Shown here: positions 8,505-17,624 of the stretch, piece by piece
How positions within the stretch are numbered: the first letter of the stretch is position 1
Layout of the letters: every line of letters starts with the position of its first letter
Origin: a bacterium
Lineage (GTDB): Bacteria > Armatimonadota > UBA5829
Direction: 5' to 3'
Assembly: GCA_021372295.1 (NCBI GenBank)
Contig: JAJFUS010000019.1
Span: 62,001-126,000 of the forward strand
Length of the DNA stretch: 64,000 bases
The notes under the pieces: model-generated
Databases searched by the model: none
Seen by the model: only the letters and a program-made list of their open reading frames with translations
What the model was told of the DNA's origin: nothing
Position numbers and translations under genes: made by a program

Positions 8505-9632
8505 CTAAAAGTTGATCTTATGACGCCGCATGCTTACACCCTCCAGCAAGCCGACGCCCATCATGTTCGCCATCAGGCTGCTGCCGCCGTAGCTGAACAT
8601 CGGCAGAGGCACACCCGTGACAGGCATAATCCCTATGGTCATCCCAAGGTTCACGAATATGTGAAACAGGAACATACCGATCACACCAGCAGCAATAGCC
8701 CGGCCGGTAGGGTCTTCGGTTGCGGCCATAATCAATAGCCCTCGCCACAGCATCGCAAAATATAGGACAACCAGGCTCGCCGCGCCAACAAAACCCGTTT
8801 CTTCGCCGACGACCGTAAAAATAAAGTCCGTGTGCTGTTCGGGTATAAAATGCAGCTCGCGCTGCGTGCCCTTCAGAAATCCCTTGCCGGTCATCTTGCC
8901 CGAGCCGATTGCAATTCGCGACTGGGTGACGTGATACCCACTTCCGCGAGGATCGGCTGCCGGGTCGACAAACGTAATTACGCGCTTCTTCTGATAGTCT
9001 TTCATCACGCCGGGAATGTTCCACGCTGCCAACACAAGAATGATTCCCACGCCCACAAACAGCAGGATGTTTTTGATGTCCGTGCCCATCACGAATGTCA
9101 TTGTGAACCATATCGCGATCAACACGAGGCTGGTACCAAGATCAGGCTGCTTGAAAACGAGCAGCATTGGCACGGAAAGATACAAAAATGAGCTTACGAA
9201 CACCCCAAACGACCGAATCTGCTCGCGCCGCTCCACCAAAAACACGGCCAGCGCGATGATGAGTATGATCTTCGCGAACTCCGACGGCTGAATCTTGAAC
9301 ACGCCGTAGCCTATCCAACGCTGCGCTCCTTTCGATGAGTGGCCAGTAATCAGCACGGCCAGAAGCATCAACAGATTGAACACATAGAGCTTTCCAGCGT
9401 AACGATGATACAGCCCTGTATCTATCGACGCAACCAACCCTGCCGCCGCCAAACCCAGCACTGCCCACATTATCTGCCGCTCGACATATCCCGTGCCGGT
9501 CGCGCCGCCTCGACTGGCGCTGTAAATCATCACGCAACTGAACACTATGATGGCCAAAGCCAGAGCCAAAAGCGAAAAATCAAAATTCTTGAAATGCCTG
9601 CGGTCAACTATGCCGTCGAGGTTGTCTATCAT
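8505..9632 (-). CDS. rodA: RodA-type peptidoglycan glycosyltransferase
   Basis: A 375-residue polytopic membrane protein of the SEDS family (FtsW/RodA/SpoVE), which polymerises lipid II into glycan strands during elongation together with a class B penicillin-binding protein. About ten hydrophobic segments are visible. SEDS signatures are present: SSKGAQRWIGYGVFKIQPSE, then FVDPAADPRGSGYH, GFLKGTQ, FIPEQHTDFIFTVVGEE, and the C-terminal GVPLPMFSYGGSS. The length (375) and the short N-terminus (RRHFKNFDF before helix 1) favour RodA over FtsW. An AGGAAAGATC stretch precedes the ATG. It is the first gene of a minus-strand pair with glmM. Confidence 0.93.
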   Translation of the reverse strand: MIDNLDGIVDRRHFKNFDFSLLALALAIIVFSCVMIYSASRGGATGTGYVERQIMWAVLGLAAAGLVASIDTGLYHRYAGKLYVFNLLMLLAVLITGHSSKGAQRWIGYGVFKIQPSEFAKIILIIALAVFLVERREQIRSFGVFVSSFLYLSVPMLLVFKQPDLGTSLVLIAIWFTMTFVMGTDIKNILLFVGVGIILVLAAWNIPGVMKDYQKKRVITFVDPAADPRGSGYHVTQSRIAIGSGKMTGKGFLKGTQRELHFIPEQHTDFIFTVVGEETGFVGAASLVVLYFAMLWRGLLIMAATEDPTGRAIAAGVIGMFLFHIFVNLGMTIGIMPVTGVPLPMFSYGGSSLMANMMGVGLLEGVSMRRHKINF

Positions 9633-9711
9633 GATCTTTCCTAATCCGGCGGGAACACACCGCGCGTTTAATCGGTCATCAAGAACGGACTCGCATTCTT
9701 AACCCTAACCT

Positions 9712-9719
9712 ATTATAAT
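9712..9719. promoter_or_regulatory. Bidirectional -10 like element between rodA and M16 gene
   Basis: The palindromic stretch TATTATAATA contains TATAAT on both strands between the divergent rodA (start 9632) and M16 (start 9769) genes. Matching -35 boxes are weak on both strands, so the assignment is tentative. Confidence 0.35.
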
Positions 9720-9768
9720 AGAAATACTCCGCATCGAGTAGTCCCTGGTGCCATTAACCGGAGCGTTT

Positions 9769-11085
9769 ATGACTCGAATATTTACTTTTGCAGCGCTTTT
9801 TCTAATAGCTTTCCAATCCATAGCGTCGGCACAGGGTTCGCCGATTAAGGTGACCCGTATGGGCAACGGCCTCACTGTAATACTGCAGGAAGACCACGCA
9901 GTGGAACTTGTTGGCATCGATATATGGGTAAAGGCCGGCAGCGCTACCGAAACTCCGGCCTTAAACGGCATCTCGCACCTGATCGAGCATCTGGTCTTCG
10001 GGTCGACAAACAAGCACAAAGCAGGCGAGCTCGACCTGGAAATGGAAAGCCTGGGTACGACTCTCGATGCCCGCACCTCGCGAGACTGGGCACACTTCAG
10101 CGCCACCGTTTCGACGCGATACTTGTCCAGAGCGCTCGACGCACTGGCCGAGGTCGTCACGGGCGCGCTGTTCGATGACCAGGAACTCGATCGCGAGCGG
10201 CTGGTGATCGTCGACGAGATCGCGAAAAAGCAGGTGCAACCCATCGAGGTATGCAGGGACTATCTCGCGCAGGCACTCTATGGAGAACACCCCTACTCTC
10301 TTCCCATCGAGGGAACCGCAGACTCGGTATCAAAGATTACGCGAAAAGATGTGCTCGACCACTATCACAAATTTTACGTACCGGACAATATGGCGGTGGC
10401 ACTGGTCGGGGATATTGATCCACAACAAGCCGTCGCCGAAATCGGGCGAGCGTTTCAATTGCTGCCGAACTCACCCGCCCCCCAGCAGGCCGTAAGCGAG
10501 ATCATCCCACCTGCGTCACTTGTAGAGAAAAAAATCGAGGCGCCTTACAGTCACGATTATCTGGGTATCGCATTCTTGGGGCCGCGCGGCTCCGATTACG
10601 CCGACGTATGCGCAATCGATACTCTCATGACGTATCTCGGGTTCGGCTATCGAAACTGGATGCATGACGAACTTGCCAACAGGATGGGCCTGGCAACGGA
10701 CACATCGGCCGATTTTCTCACCCAGAAGTATCCCGCGATGATCTCGCTTGTCGCGGGAATCACAAATGGAAGTCTGGAAAAAGCAAAGAGCGCCATCTTC
10801 GCGGAGATTGCTCGGATCAGCCAACAGGGCATCCCAGACGCAAGCCTCGCCTTGGCGCAGCGCCAACTCCTGGGAGAATACGCTTTCCAGAACGAAACAT
10901 ACGGCGGACGCGCCAACACCGCCGGGTTTTATTTTGCCGTCTCCGACCCACAGTTCGCATCCCAGTATATAGCCTGCCTGCAGGCGGTCACGAATCAGGA
11001 CATCATCAGAGTTGCGCAGAAATATCTCGACCCTCAACACGCGGTTATTGTCATAGTCGGTCCGAATCAGGGAGGTACGAGATGA
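9769..11085 (+). CDS. Secreted M16-family zinc peptidase (active subunit)
   Basis: The ATG at 9769 follows GGAG by five bases and opens a clear signal peptide (FAALFLIAFQSIASAQG). The inverted zinc motif HLIEH is at residues 70-74 and the third ligand is the Glu in LVIVDEIAKK around residue 150, as in pitrilysin/processing-peptidase M16 enzymes. The C-terminal half is the usual non-catalytic M16 domain. Length (438 residues) fits single-module bacterial M16 proteins that pair with a partner to form the closed chamber. The partner is the next gene, whose ATG overlaps this stop (ATGA). It probably acts in the periplasm on small peptides. A GTG start 21 bases upstream is possible but lacks a ribosome binding site. 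Confidence 0.9.
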   Translation: MTRIFTFAALFLIAFQSIASAQGSPIKVTRMGNGLTVILQEDHAVELVGIDIWVKAGSATETPALNGISHLIEHLVFGSTNKHKAGELDLEMESLGTTLDARTSRDWAHFSATVSTRYLSRALDALAEVVTGALFDDQELDRERLVIVDEIAKKQVQPIEVCRDYLAQALYGEHPYSLPIEGTADSVSKITRKDVLDHYHKFYVPDNMAVALVGDIDPQQAVAEIGRAFQLLPNSPAPQQAVSEIIPPASLVEKKIEAPYSHDYLGIAFLGPRGSDYADVCAIDTLMTYLGFGYRNWMHDELANRMGLATDTSADFLTQKYPAMISLVAGITNGSLEKAKSAIFAEIARISQQGIPDASLALAQRQLLGEYAFQNETYGGRANTAGFYFAVSDPQFASQYIACLQAVTNQDIIRVAQKYLDPQHAVIVIVGPNQGGTR

Positions 11086-12458
11086 TTTTACGACGCGTCG
11101 CATTATTAAGCCTGGGGCTGATTGTGCTGTTTGGATCGTGCGCATTTGCACAGGATTCGGCGCAAAAAAACGCAGTCGTAAAGAAAGTCCTCGATAACGG
11201 CCTGACCCTGATCGTCAAACCCGAGCCCGGCAGCGGGATCGTGGCTATTGTCGCGATGGTGAAGGCCGGCTGCGCGCAGGAAAGCATCCAAAACGCAGGA
11301 TTAGGCAACTTCGTCGCTCAACTCGTGCTCGCCAGCACAAGAATGAGTTCGGCGGAAGAAGTCGCGGCGGTGGCGGACGAAGTCGGCGGCAATGTCGGTT
11401 CGCAGTGGCAGCCCGACTTTACCGAGATTCGCGCAGTGACCACATCGGCCATGTTCAATCGAGCGATGTCGCTTATCGGCGAATGTCTGACCGAAGCGAC
11501 ATTCGAGGGAAAATGGGTAGAAGAAGTGCGATCCGAACTGCTTCGCCGCGTAAATGCCCAAAGCGATGATCTTTTTGGAACCGCATACTCTGATATTCGC
11601 GGGCTTCTCTACCAAGACAGCGGGTACAAACGCCCGAACATGGGTTTCGAGCGCACCGTGCGACTTGCAACCCCTGGGGATCTGCAGAAGTTTTACTCGA
11701 CATATTACGTGCCGAACAATATCGTGATATCGGTGGCAGGGGACATCACACTGGATCAGGCGCTGGATCGAGCTGAAAAGGCCTTTGCAGGGATACCTCC
11801 GGGCAAGCTGCCGGTGGATAGAGGCATGCCTGACGAGAAGCTTGAGCGCAGCAGTTACCACGCTTCGGAAGTCGATCTAGGCGCGGCGTATCTCATGCTC
11901 GGGTGGCTTGCGCCCGGTGTCGGAATGCAGGATTACCCTGCCGTATCGGTGCTCGGAAATGCCTTGGGCGGCGGTAAGGGATCGGTTATGTTCCAGGAAC
12001 TCAGGCAGAAACGTGGGATGGGCTACGACCTCGGCGTGATGTATCCGAAGCTCAAATATCAAAGTCATCTGCTGGCGTATATAATTACCGACCCGTTCAA
12101 GTTTTCACTGACCACGATGAGTCCCGAACTAATCCTTGAAGACGTAAAAACGGCTCTCCTGGAACAGGTAGACACATTGAAAAACGCTCCGCTCGACCAA
12201 AAAGCGCTCGACCGCGCAAAGGGATACACCATCGGCTCGTACAATCTCTCTCATCAGCACTTGTTGGACCGGGCCTTCGACCTCTGCTGGTTCGAGACTA
12301 TAGGCGCAGGATACGATATGTACACGCGCTACCCAGAGGAAGTCGAAAAAGTAACCGCCGGGGATGTTCAGCGCGCGGCAAACAAGTACCTCGGCGATTA
12401 TGCGGCGGAACTGCTGTTGCCCAAAAGCGGAACCGGGTCGTCAGGTGAAAATCCATGA
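11082..12458 (+). CDS. Secreted M16-like protein lacking the zinc site (partner subunit)
   Basis: A 458-residue M16 fold protein with signal peptide (LLSLGLIVLFGSCAFAQ). Where the active sibling has HLIEH, this protein has the corresponding segment GLGNFVAQLVL with neither histidine nor glutamate, so it cannot bind catalytic zinc. The M16 C-domain is well preserved, including GGGKGSVMFQELRQKRGMGYDLG, the substrate-binding R/Y region. Translationally coupled to the upstream gene, it is almost certainly the non-catalytic half of a heterodimeric peptidase, as in other bacterial alpha/beta M16 pairs. A catalysis-independent role is the alternative. Confidence 0.87.
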   Translation: MILRRVALLSLGLIVLFGSCAFAQDSAQKNAVVKKVLDNGLTLIVKPEPGSGIVAIVAMVKAGCAQESIQNAGLGNFVAQLVLASTRMSSAEEVAAVADEVGGNVGSQWQPDFTEIRAVTTSAMFNRAMSLIGECLTEATFEGKWVEEVRSELLRRVNAQSDDLFGTAYSDIRGLLYQDSGYKRPNMGFERTVRLATPGDLQKFYSTYYVPNNIVISVAGDITLDQALDRAEKAFAGIPPGKLPVDRGMPDEKLERSSYHASEVDLGAAYLMLGWLAPGVGMQDYPAVSVLGNALGGGKGSVMFQELRQKRGMGYDLGVMYPKLKYQSHLLAYIITDPFKFSLTTMSPELILEDVKTALLEQVDTLKNAPLDQKALDRAKGYTIGSYNLSHQHLLDRAFDLCWFETIGAGYDMYTRYPEEVEKVTAGDVQRAANKYLGDYAAELLLPKSGTGSSGENP

Positions 12459-12537
12459 CCCGATGGATAAGCGAACCCGTATTACTTGCCGAAGATGTAG
12501 CATAGGAACCAATGGGTCGCAGAATTCGTATTGACTC

Positions 12538-12546
12538 TGGTATAAT
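12538..12546 (+). promoter_or_regulatory. Extended -10 promoter
   Basis: TGGTATAAT matches an extended -10 element (TGnTATAAT) 51 bases before the ATG of the following gene. There is no convincing -35 at 17 bases, which extended -10 promoters tolerate. Confidence 0.5.
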
Positions 12547-12596
12547 TAGATCAGTTAATCTCTGACTTCTGCTTTCAAGGAGGAATCTCCATACCT

Positions 12597-13139
12597 ATGA
12601 TAGGATTGAAGAGACGCAAGAAAATAGAAGGATGGGCATGCCCGAATGATGATTGCCAGAATGCGGGAACCATTCAGCGTATCGGCGACAGCAACAAACT
12701 GTGGATAACAGCCGTCGCGGCTGTCGTGCTGTTTTGTGCTTTTTTCGTATTTCAAGCAAGACGCGAAAGCTCTCTACCGCAAGAATACGGCGGTCAGCCG
12801 GGTTTCCGCGGCAAAGGAACATATTATGACCAGGCACATACGGCATTCGTGGATAGCTTTGTGACTAATAAGTCTTATGGATCGGCCGTAGAGTCTGCTC
12901 GGTTTATCGATCAAGAGCGTTTCGAGATTGTAGCAAAGCGCGGCGTGAGCGCAGATGAAATCAGCTACGCCGCAGCAATGGCGGCAAGAATCATACTGGA
13001 GAAGTTCCGGCAAAGAGTGGTTGTGGAGATATATGAGCGTGAGCCTTCCGGCAAACGCCTGCTCGCGCACACCGTTTGGGATTCTGAAAAGCTGGGGTAC
13101 GTTGTCAAGTTCAATAACGACCAATCAGACATTCAGTAA
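12597..13139 (+). CDS. Hypothetical single-pass membrane protein
   Basis: 180 residues, preceded by a strong AAGGAGG ribosome binding site and an extended -10. An N-terminal cytoplasmic segment contains a CPNDDC pair that may bind metal. It is followed by one transmembrane helix (WITAVAAVVLFCAFFVF, about residues 41-57). The ~120-residue remainder, probably extracytoplasmic, is soluble and mixed alpha/beta. I do not recognise the family. It stands alone between the M16 pair and two tRNA genes. Confidence 0.6.
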   Translation: MIGLKRRKKIEGWACPNDDCQNAGTIQRIGDSNKLWITAVAAVVLFCAFFVFQARRESSLPQEYGGQPGFRGKGTYYDQAHTAFVDSFVTNKSYGSAVESARFIDQERFEIVAKRGVSADEISYAAAMAARIILEKFRQRVVVEIYEREPSGKRLLAHTVWDSEKLGYVVKFNNDQSDIQ

Positions 13140-13175
13140 ATCGCCAGTGTTATCCTGACGCAATCGAGGATTCGT

Positions 13176-13213
13176 GGTTCGTCTTGCAAGCGAACCTCCC
13201 ATTGTGGTATAAT
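13176..13213 (+). promoter_or_regulatory. tRNA operon promoter with palindrome over the -35
   Basis: TTGCAA (13184-13189), an 18-base spacer and TATAAT (13208-13213) lie 15 bases before tRNA-Pro. The -35 box is centred in a near-palindrome, GGTTCG (13176-13181) against CGAACC (13191-13196), which could be an operator or the end of the upstream transcript. Confidence 0.7.
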
Positions 13214-13227
13214 TTTGTCGTGGTCGT

Positions 13228-13304
13228 CGGGGTGTGGCTCAGCTTGGTAGAGCGCTCGGTTCGGGACTGAGAGGTCGGAGGTTCAAATCCTCTCACCCCG
13301 ACCA
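13228..13304 (+). tRNA. tRNA-Pro (anticodon CGG)
   Basis: The acceptor stem CGGGGTG pairs with CACCCCG. The anticodon arm CTCGG-TTCGGGA-CTGAG gives anticodon CGG, and the T arm contains GGTTCAAATCC. Discriminator A and CCA are encoded. It is the first gene of a two-tRNA transcript. Confidence 0.95.
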
Positions 13305-13320
13305 TGTGTATACAAAACGC

Positions 13321-13397
13321 GCACCTGTAGCTCAGTGGATTAGAGCATCTGACTTCGGATCAGAGGGTCGGGGGTTCGAGTCCCTCCAGGTGCGCCA
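13321..13397 (+). tRNA. tRNA-Arg (anticodon TCG)
   Basis: The acceptor GCACCTG pairs with CAGGTGC. The anticodon arm TCTGA-CTTCGGA-TCAGA gives TCG, and the T arm contains GGGTTCGAGTCCC. Discriminator G and an encoded CCA follow. It lies 16 bases after tRNA-Pro. Confidence 0.95.
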
Positions 13398-13418
13398 TCT
13401 TTCGTTAAGCTCACAAAG

Positions 13419-13455
13419 GCAGGCATACCAATTGCGGTTGCCTGCTTTCTTGTTT
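13419..13455 (+). terminator. Terminator of the tRNA-Pro/tRNA-Arg transcript
   Basis: A stem GCAGGCA (13419-13425) pairs with TGCCTGC (13439-13445) and is followed by TTTCTTGTTT, a T-rich tract expected of an intrinsic terminator. Confidence 0.7.
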
Positions 13456-13640
13456 GGTATTGCCCTAAGTTCGGCAATGCGTCCGATGGACTGTCGGAGT
13501 CTACCAAAAAAACAGAAGGATAACTGCCCGGCTTATATAAGCATTATGTAATAGGCAGCCAACAAACTCATACCTGAGGTAGGAGTTTGAAGCCGCCAAG
13601 CAATATGTACGGCCAGTCCAGATGTGAAAGGAACATCCTT

Positions 13641-15740
13641 ATGAGACGCGTGTTTGTGATTCTTGTTGTCTTGCTGCTGATGCCCTTGGGTTCAATGGGA
13701 GCGATTTCCATATCTGTTCCGCTTGGAAGTGAAACGTTTCTACCATATACAACCCAACTGCTGCAAGAACGTTTGAGCGAGTTGGCAAACTGCAAAGTGG
13801 TTGCCGGCTCCAACAATTCAGAAGACCTTATAATCGATCTTCGGATCGAACCGGAATTATCCTCTGATATGGGCGTCGAAGGCTATGACATCAAGGCCGG
13901 AGATCGGCGTGTGGTTATTAAATCCGCGTCTGGAAATGGTCTGCTTTACGGATCATGCCGCTTGATCGAATGGATAATGAGTGAAACGACCGCCGGTCTG
14001 TTGGATCGAACAAATATAGATATAGACTTTCCTGTAAAACGCGGACAGGCATCTTCATTCATAAAAAAACTGCCGGAATGGAGCATTCGGGAAAAACCAT
14101 TTTACTCCGAAAGAAGCGCTCAGCTTTCAAACCTGTCGGTGGGTGTGGCCGACTTGGTCAAAACCGAAAAGAAAGTGGAAAAATATAACTTCTACAGCGA
14201 GATATCCGAGCCTTATACGGGAACTGTGGAGACATGGAAAAACTGGTGCGACTGGCTCGCGAGGCATAGGATGAACTCTATCAGCAACTGGCCGTACAGC
14301 TGTGGTACGAACTGGTGGGAACTGGCCAATGACCCTGCCACTGAGGGAATGAGCCTTTACAGCAAAGAGGAAATTGCCAAAGCCGCCAAGGTGCGCGAGG
14401 AACTGCTCAAATATGCTCGCAGCAGAGGGCTTAGGCCATATTTGATGAACTATATACCAGGCGCACCGACTGATACGATTAAGAAGAAGCACCCGGAGAT
14501 GATCGGGAAGAAATATAATCCTGACTATCCGGACCCGTTCGATATCTCCTCGCAAGCGACAACCGATATCTTCTGCAAACAAATACGCGCGATTGCGCGC
14601 ACCTATCCGTCCCTGGCCGGGATTCATATGCGCTGGTGGGGAGAATCTTTCCTTGACCCTAAAGATAGCATTGGCAAGTTAGAGAATCTGACACTGGCAC
14701 TTATGAATTCGGCAAAAGAGGAGCGTCCAGATATCGAGTTTCTGATGAGCGGTTACTTCCGATCTGGAGGCACCAAAAAGTTTGCCGACAAAATGCCGCA
14801 AGGAGTAATTATTCAGACGAAATGGGACAATGACTGGGAGCCGTCTCCCGATCCAGACGTGCCATTTAACCGGATTGCTGAGTTAAAACAGCCGCTTCTT
14901 ATCAGCCAGGCGCTGCCTGCGGAGGAGTTCCAGTCTATTGGTGGAGTCCAATACAGATCGCTTGCAAAAGGGGTCATGAAGTATGTGGATGCTTCTGATG
15001 AAGTGCCGAATCTATCGGGGTTTTCATTTGTGGTCGGCGAAAAGGATCATGAATGGATTACTGAAACAAACTTTATCGCAGCTACGCGGTTGAATTGGGA
15101 CCCAAAAAACACGGATGTTGAGAAGCTGGTAAAGAACTACATCGCCATACATTATGGCGGAAATGTTGTCGAACCTGTCTACAAAGCGCTGGATCTGACT
15201 CAGGATGCCAACGAAAAGTTTGTTGTCGATTTTGCAGGTGTGTGCCCATTCATCGACTGCTACCGAACGCATGACATGTTCGGAATTCAAAGGGCCTCCG
15301 GTTTGTCTGTTGAACAACTTCAAAAGGGCCTGGCTGAGATAACCGGAGAAGCCGAAACTATGGCCGAAGCACTAAGTATCCTCAAAGATGCTGAGAAGAA
15401 TGTCAAGAAACACGGACGCACATCATACAAGGACTTACTTGTCCAGACACAGTGGTTCGCCGACTTTTTCGCTTCCAGAAAACTGATGACTGAGGCATTC
15501 ATTTGTAAAAAGTCCGCCGACATAGACGGTATGGTAGAAAAACTCAATACACTCCGAAAAATGGATGCAGATCTTCTAGCACTTGCTATGAGCAAGCCAA
15601 ACATTTCCGACTACTTCGAAATGGAAGGCATGACAAAAGCGGTGCAGATGAAAAACGCGTTCTTGAGGGAATCCCGGCAGATCGATTCGACGCTGGACCC
15701 GAACGCAATATCGCTATTGAAAGGCGAACAAAAAAACTGA
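13641..15740 (+). CDS. Secreted glycoside-hydrolase-like protein (GH67/GH20-type layout)
   Basis: About 699 residues from the ATG at 13641, which follows AAAGGA and opens a signal peptide (RRVFVILVVLLLMPLGSMGA). The next ~120 residues resemble the alpha/beta N-terminal domain found before the barrel in GH67 alpha-glucuronidases and GH20 enzymes, including GNGLLYGSCRLIEWI. A TIM-barrel-like stretch follows with RMNSISNWP, LRPYLMNY and GIHMRWWGES, segments reminiscent of barrel strands carrying acidic catalytic residues. The last ~180 residues are helical. It probably attacks a plant-type or exopolysaccharide oligosaccharide in the periplasm, but the family assignment and substrate are uncertain. 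The next gene is unrelated. Confidence 0.6.
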   Translation: MRRVFVILVVLLLMPLGSMGAISISVPLGSETFLPYTTQLLQERLSELANCKVVAGSNNSEDLIIDLRIEPELSSDMGVEGYDIKAGDRRVVIKSASGNGLLYGSCRLIEWIMSETTAGLLDRTNIDIDFPVKRGQASSFIKKLPEWSIREKPFYSERSAQLSNLSVGVADLVKTEKKVEKYNFYSEISEPYTGTVETWKNWCDWLARHRMNSISNWPYSCGTNWWELANDPATEGMSLYSKEEIAKAAKVREELLKYARSRGLRPYLMNYIPGAPTDTIKKKHPEMIGKKYNPDYPDPFDISSQATTDIFCKQIRAIARTYPSLAGIHMRWWGESFLDPKDSIGKLENLTLALMNSAKEERPDIEFLMSGYFRSGGTKKFADKMPQGVIIQTKWDNDWEPSPDPDVPFNRIAELKQPLLISQALPAEEFQSIGGVQYRSLAKGVMKYVDASDEVPNLSGFSFVVGEKDHEWITETNFIAATRLNWDPKNTDVEKLVKNYIAIHYGGNVVEPVYKALDLTQDANEKFVVDFAGVCPFIDCYRTHDMFGIQRASGLSVEQLQKGLAEITGEAETMAEALSILKDAEKNVKKHGRTSYKDLLVQTQWFADFFASRKLMTEAFICKKSADIDGMVEKLNTLRKMDADLLALAMSKPNISDYFEMEGMTKAVQMKNAFLRESRQIDSTLDPNAISLLKGEQKN

Positions 15741-15874
15741 CAGCTATCTGCTTTGGGTGAAGCCGGATATGAGTCTGTAATCACTCTGAGCGTAAATGAT
15801 TGCCATCAATATCCTCGAAAAAATCGTGGATATTGATGGCCAATCTGATTATTGGTTTCTTGGGAGAAAATCCT

Positions 15875-16666
15875 GTGCTCACCTCATATCACGTCCATTC
15901 CACGTTCTCCGACGGTGAAAACTCCGTAGGCGAAATGATACGCTCGGCCATAGATGCCGGAGTGGATGAGGTCGGCGTATCCGATCACTTAGTGCTGTTG
16001 GCGGGCGATCAAACCGTAGACTGGAGCATGTCACCGGCTGCTATTCCTCGCTATTTTGATGCCATTGCGGAAGCCTCCGACGACAGGATTACCATCAAAT
16101 ACGGCATTGAGGCAGACTTTGACCCAAAAACCGCCGAAGAGCTTCGCGATTTGCTTCAATCACATGCGTTTGATTACGTGATAGGTTCCGTGCACTTTCT
16201 TGACGGTTTCCCAATAGATGTAGATCGAAAGTATTGGGACGAACTATCAGAGACCGAGTGCAACGATGTGATACTCGGATATTGGAACAGAATAGCGCAG
16301 ATGGCACGGTCAGGATTGTTCGACTTTGCAGGCCACCTCGACATTTACAAGAAGTTCGGCACAATGCCCACAGTAGATATATCGGAAGCCATTATTACCG
16401 CGCTGGACGCAATCACGCAAGCCCGGATGGCTGTCGAGCTGAACACTTCCGGCTGGCACAAACCGATACGTGAAGCATATCCCTCTATCGCAATCCTGCG
16501 AGGATGCCATAAACGCGGTATCCCTACCCTCGTTACCGCCGATGCCCACAAAACCCAGGACATTGTCCGCGACTTCGACAGAGCCAGGCAACTGCTCCGA
16601 AACATCGGTTATACGCGACAAGCCACATTCAAGGCCAGGAATATCATCAACACCGACATGATCTAG
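15875..16666 (+). CDS. hisK: Histidinol-phosphatase, PHP family
   Basis: Removes phosphate from histidinol phosphate, the penultimate stage of histidine synthesis. PHP-family metal ligands are visible: YHVHSTFSDG at the start, GVSDHL, the Glu in YGIEADF, IGSVHFLDG, FAGHLDIYKK, and VTADAHKTQDI near the end. I choose the GTG at 15875 because GGGAG lies eight bases upstream and because family members start just before YHVH; the reading from 15800 adds ~25 unconserved residues. It is unlinked from hisB and hisD, which are ~13 kb further on, consistent with scattered histidine genes. Confidence 0.87.
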   Translation: MLTSYHVHSTFSDGENSVGEMIRSAIDAGVDEVGVSDHLVLLAGDQTVDWSMSPAAIPRYFDAIAEASDDRITIKYGIEADFDPKTAEELRDLLQSHAFDYVIGSVHFLDGFPIDVDRKYWDELSETECNDVILGYWNRIAQMARSGLFDFAGHLDIYKKFGTMPTVDISEAIITALDAITQARMAVELNTSGWHKPIREAYPSIAILRGCHKRGIPTLVTADAHKTQDIVRDFDRARQLLRNIGYTRQATFKARNIINTDMI

Positions 16667-17505
16667 CCAGCACCATTTTTTCTGAACACAAGTATATATT
16701 GGTGATGTATATTCGAGACGAACGCGTAGGGTATGCCATAAGGATAAAGGTTCTTGCTGTCCTGCGCAAGGATCGTGATACCTTCCAGCGTAAAGCCCGC
16801 CGATTCCATCACCCGGCTGATATCAGCGTGATACGCCACAAATTTCGACTTGTGCCTGAAATCCGACACGACCACGCACATATAGCGCTTTTTTCTGAGC
16901 ACTCGGCGGCACTCTGCAAAAACTTTCTCCAATTCGCCCAGGAACTCGTCATAAGATTCAAGATTGCCCAGATCGTTCTGATCGTCACTGTAGCGGGTTT
17001 GCAGACCCTTGGACTTTCGTTCAGCCTTGACCTTGTGATCCAAATCCTTGCGCAGAATCATCCAATATGGCGGGCTTGTGACCGCGAAATCGAACGATTC
17101 GTCGCCAAAATTTGCCATAACACTCCTGGAATCGCCCTCAATTACCGCCTGAAGGTGCGTCGATTGCTCGCTTGCAATCCGCTGACTCGCGACATCTGCC
17201 CAATGCCCGATCAGCTCGATTCCCGTGCCGATGCGACCGCATTGAGCACACGCGACCAGTGTCGATCCGCTGCCCAGAAACGGGTCCAGAACACTTTCAC
17301 CCTGCTTTGTAAAAAACTCGATGAGCCTTGCGATGTCGGATTCGGCAAACGTCGCCGGATGCTGCGCCTTTAGTTTGTCGCGCTGAGGAGGTCGACTAAA
17401 CCACACACTCTTAGTTTCCACCATCCACTCGGTATTTGTCAGATGGTTAAGGGAATTCCTGGGGTCAACCGAACGTTCGAGTTTTTCTTTTTTGTTTACC
17501 ATCAT
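16663..17505 (-). CDS. Orphan DNA methyltransferase (N6-adenine/N4-cytosine type)
   Basis: About 280 residues. The AdoMet-binding motif I (LDPFLGSGST) is at about residues 85-94, preceded by the motif X-like HPATF. The catalytic motif IV is TSPPYW, about 80 residues later. The order X-I-IV within a compact protein is that of gamma-like amino-methyltransferases, with a short recognition segment after motif IV (roughly DHKVKAERKSKGLQTRYSDD). No restriction gene lies next to it, so a regulatory or protective orphan enzyme is likely. The start is uncertain: tandem ATGs at 17505 and 17502 begin MMVNKKEKLE, while a longer reading from 17580 would run into the promoter region of the divergent STAS gene. 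Confidence 0.83.
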   Translation of the reverse strand: MMVNKKEKLERSVDPRNSLNHLTNTEWMVETKSVWFSRPPQRDKLKAQHPATFAESDIARLIEFFTKQGESVLDPFLGSGSTLVACAQCGRIGTGIELIGHWADVASQRIASEQSTHLQAVIEGDSRSVMANFGDESFDFAVTSPPYWMILRKDLDHKVKAERKSKGLQTRYSDDQNDLGNLESYDEFLGELEKVFAECRRVLRKKRYMCVVVSDFRHKSKFVAYHADISRVMESAGFTLEGITILAQDSKNLYPYGIPYAFVSNIHHQYILVFRKNGAG

Positions 17506-17624
17506 TACCAGCCCAAAAGCTACAGTAGACGTGTTCGCACGCCAATAATCTGAATAGAAAACCGTGCGCGCTGATGACAACTGTCAACCGGCAGCCGTCG
17601 ACGTATTCTCGAAGGAGCGAAACG

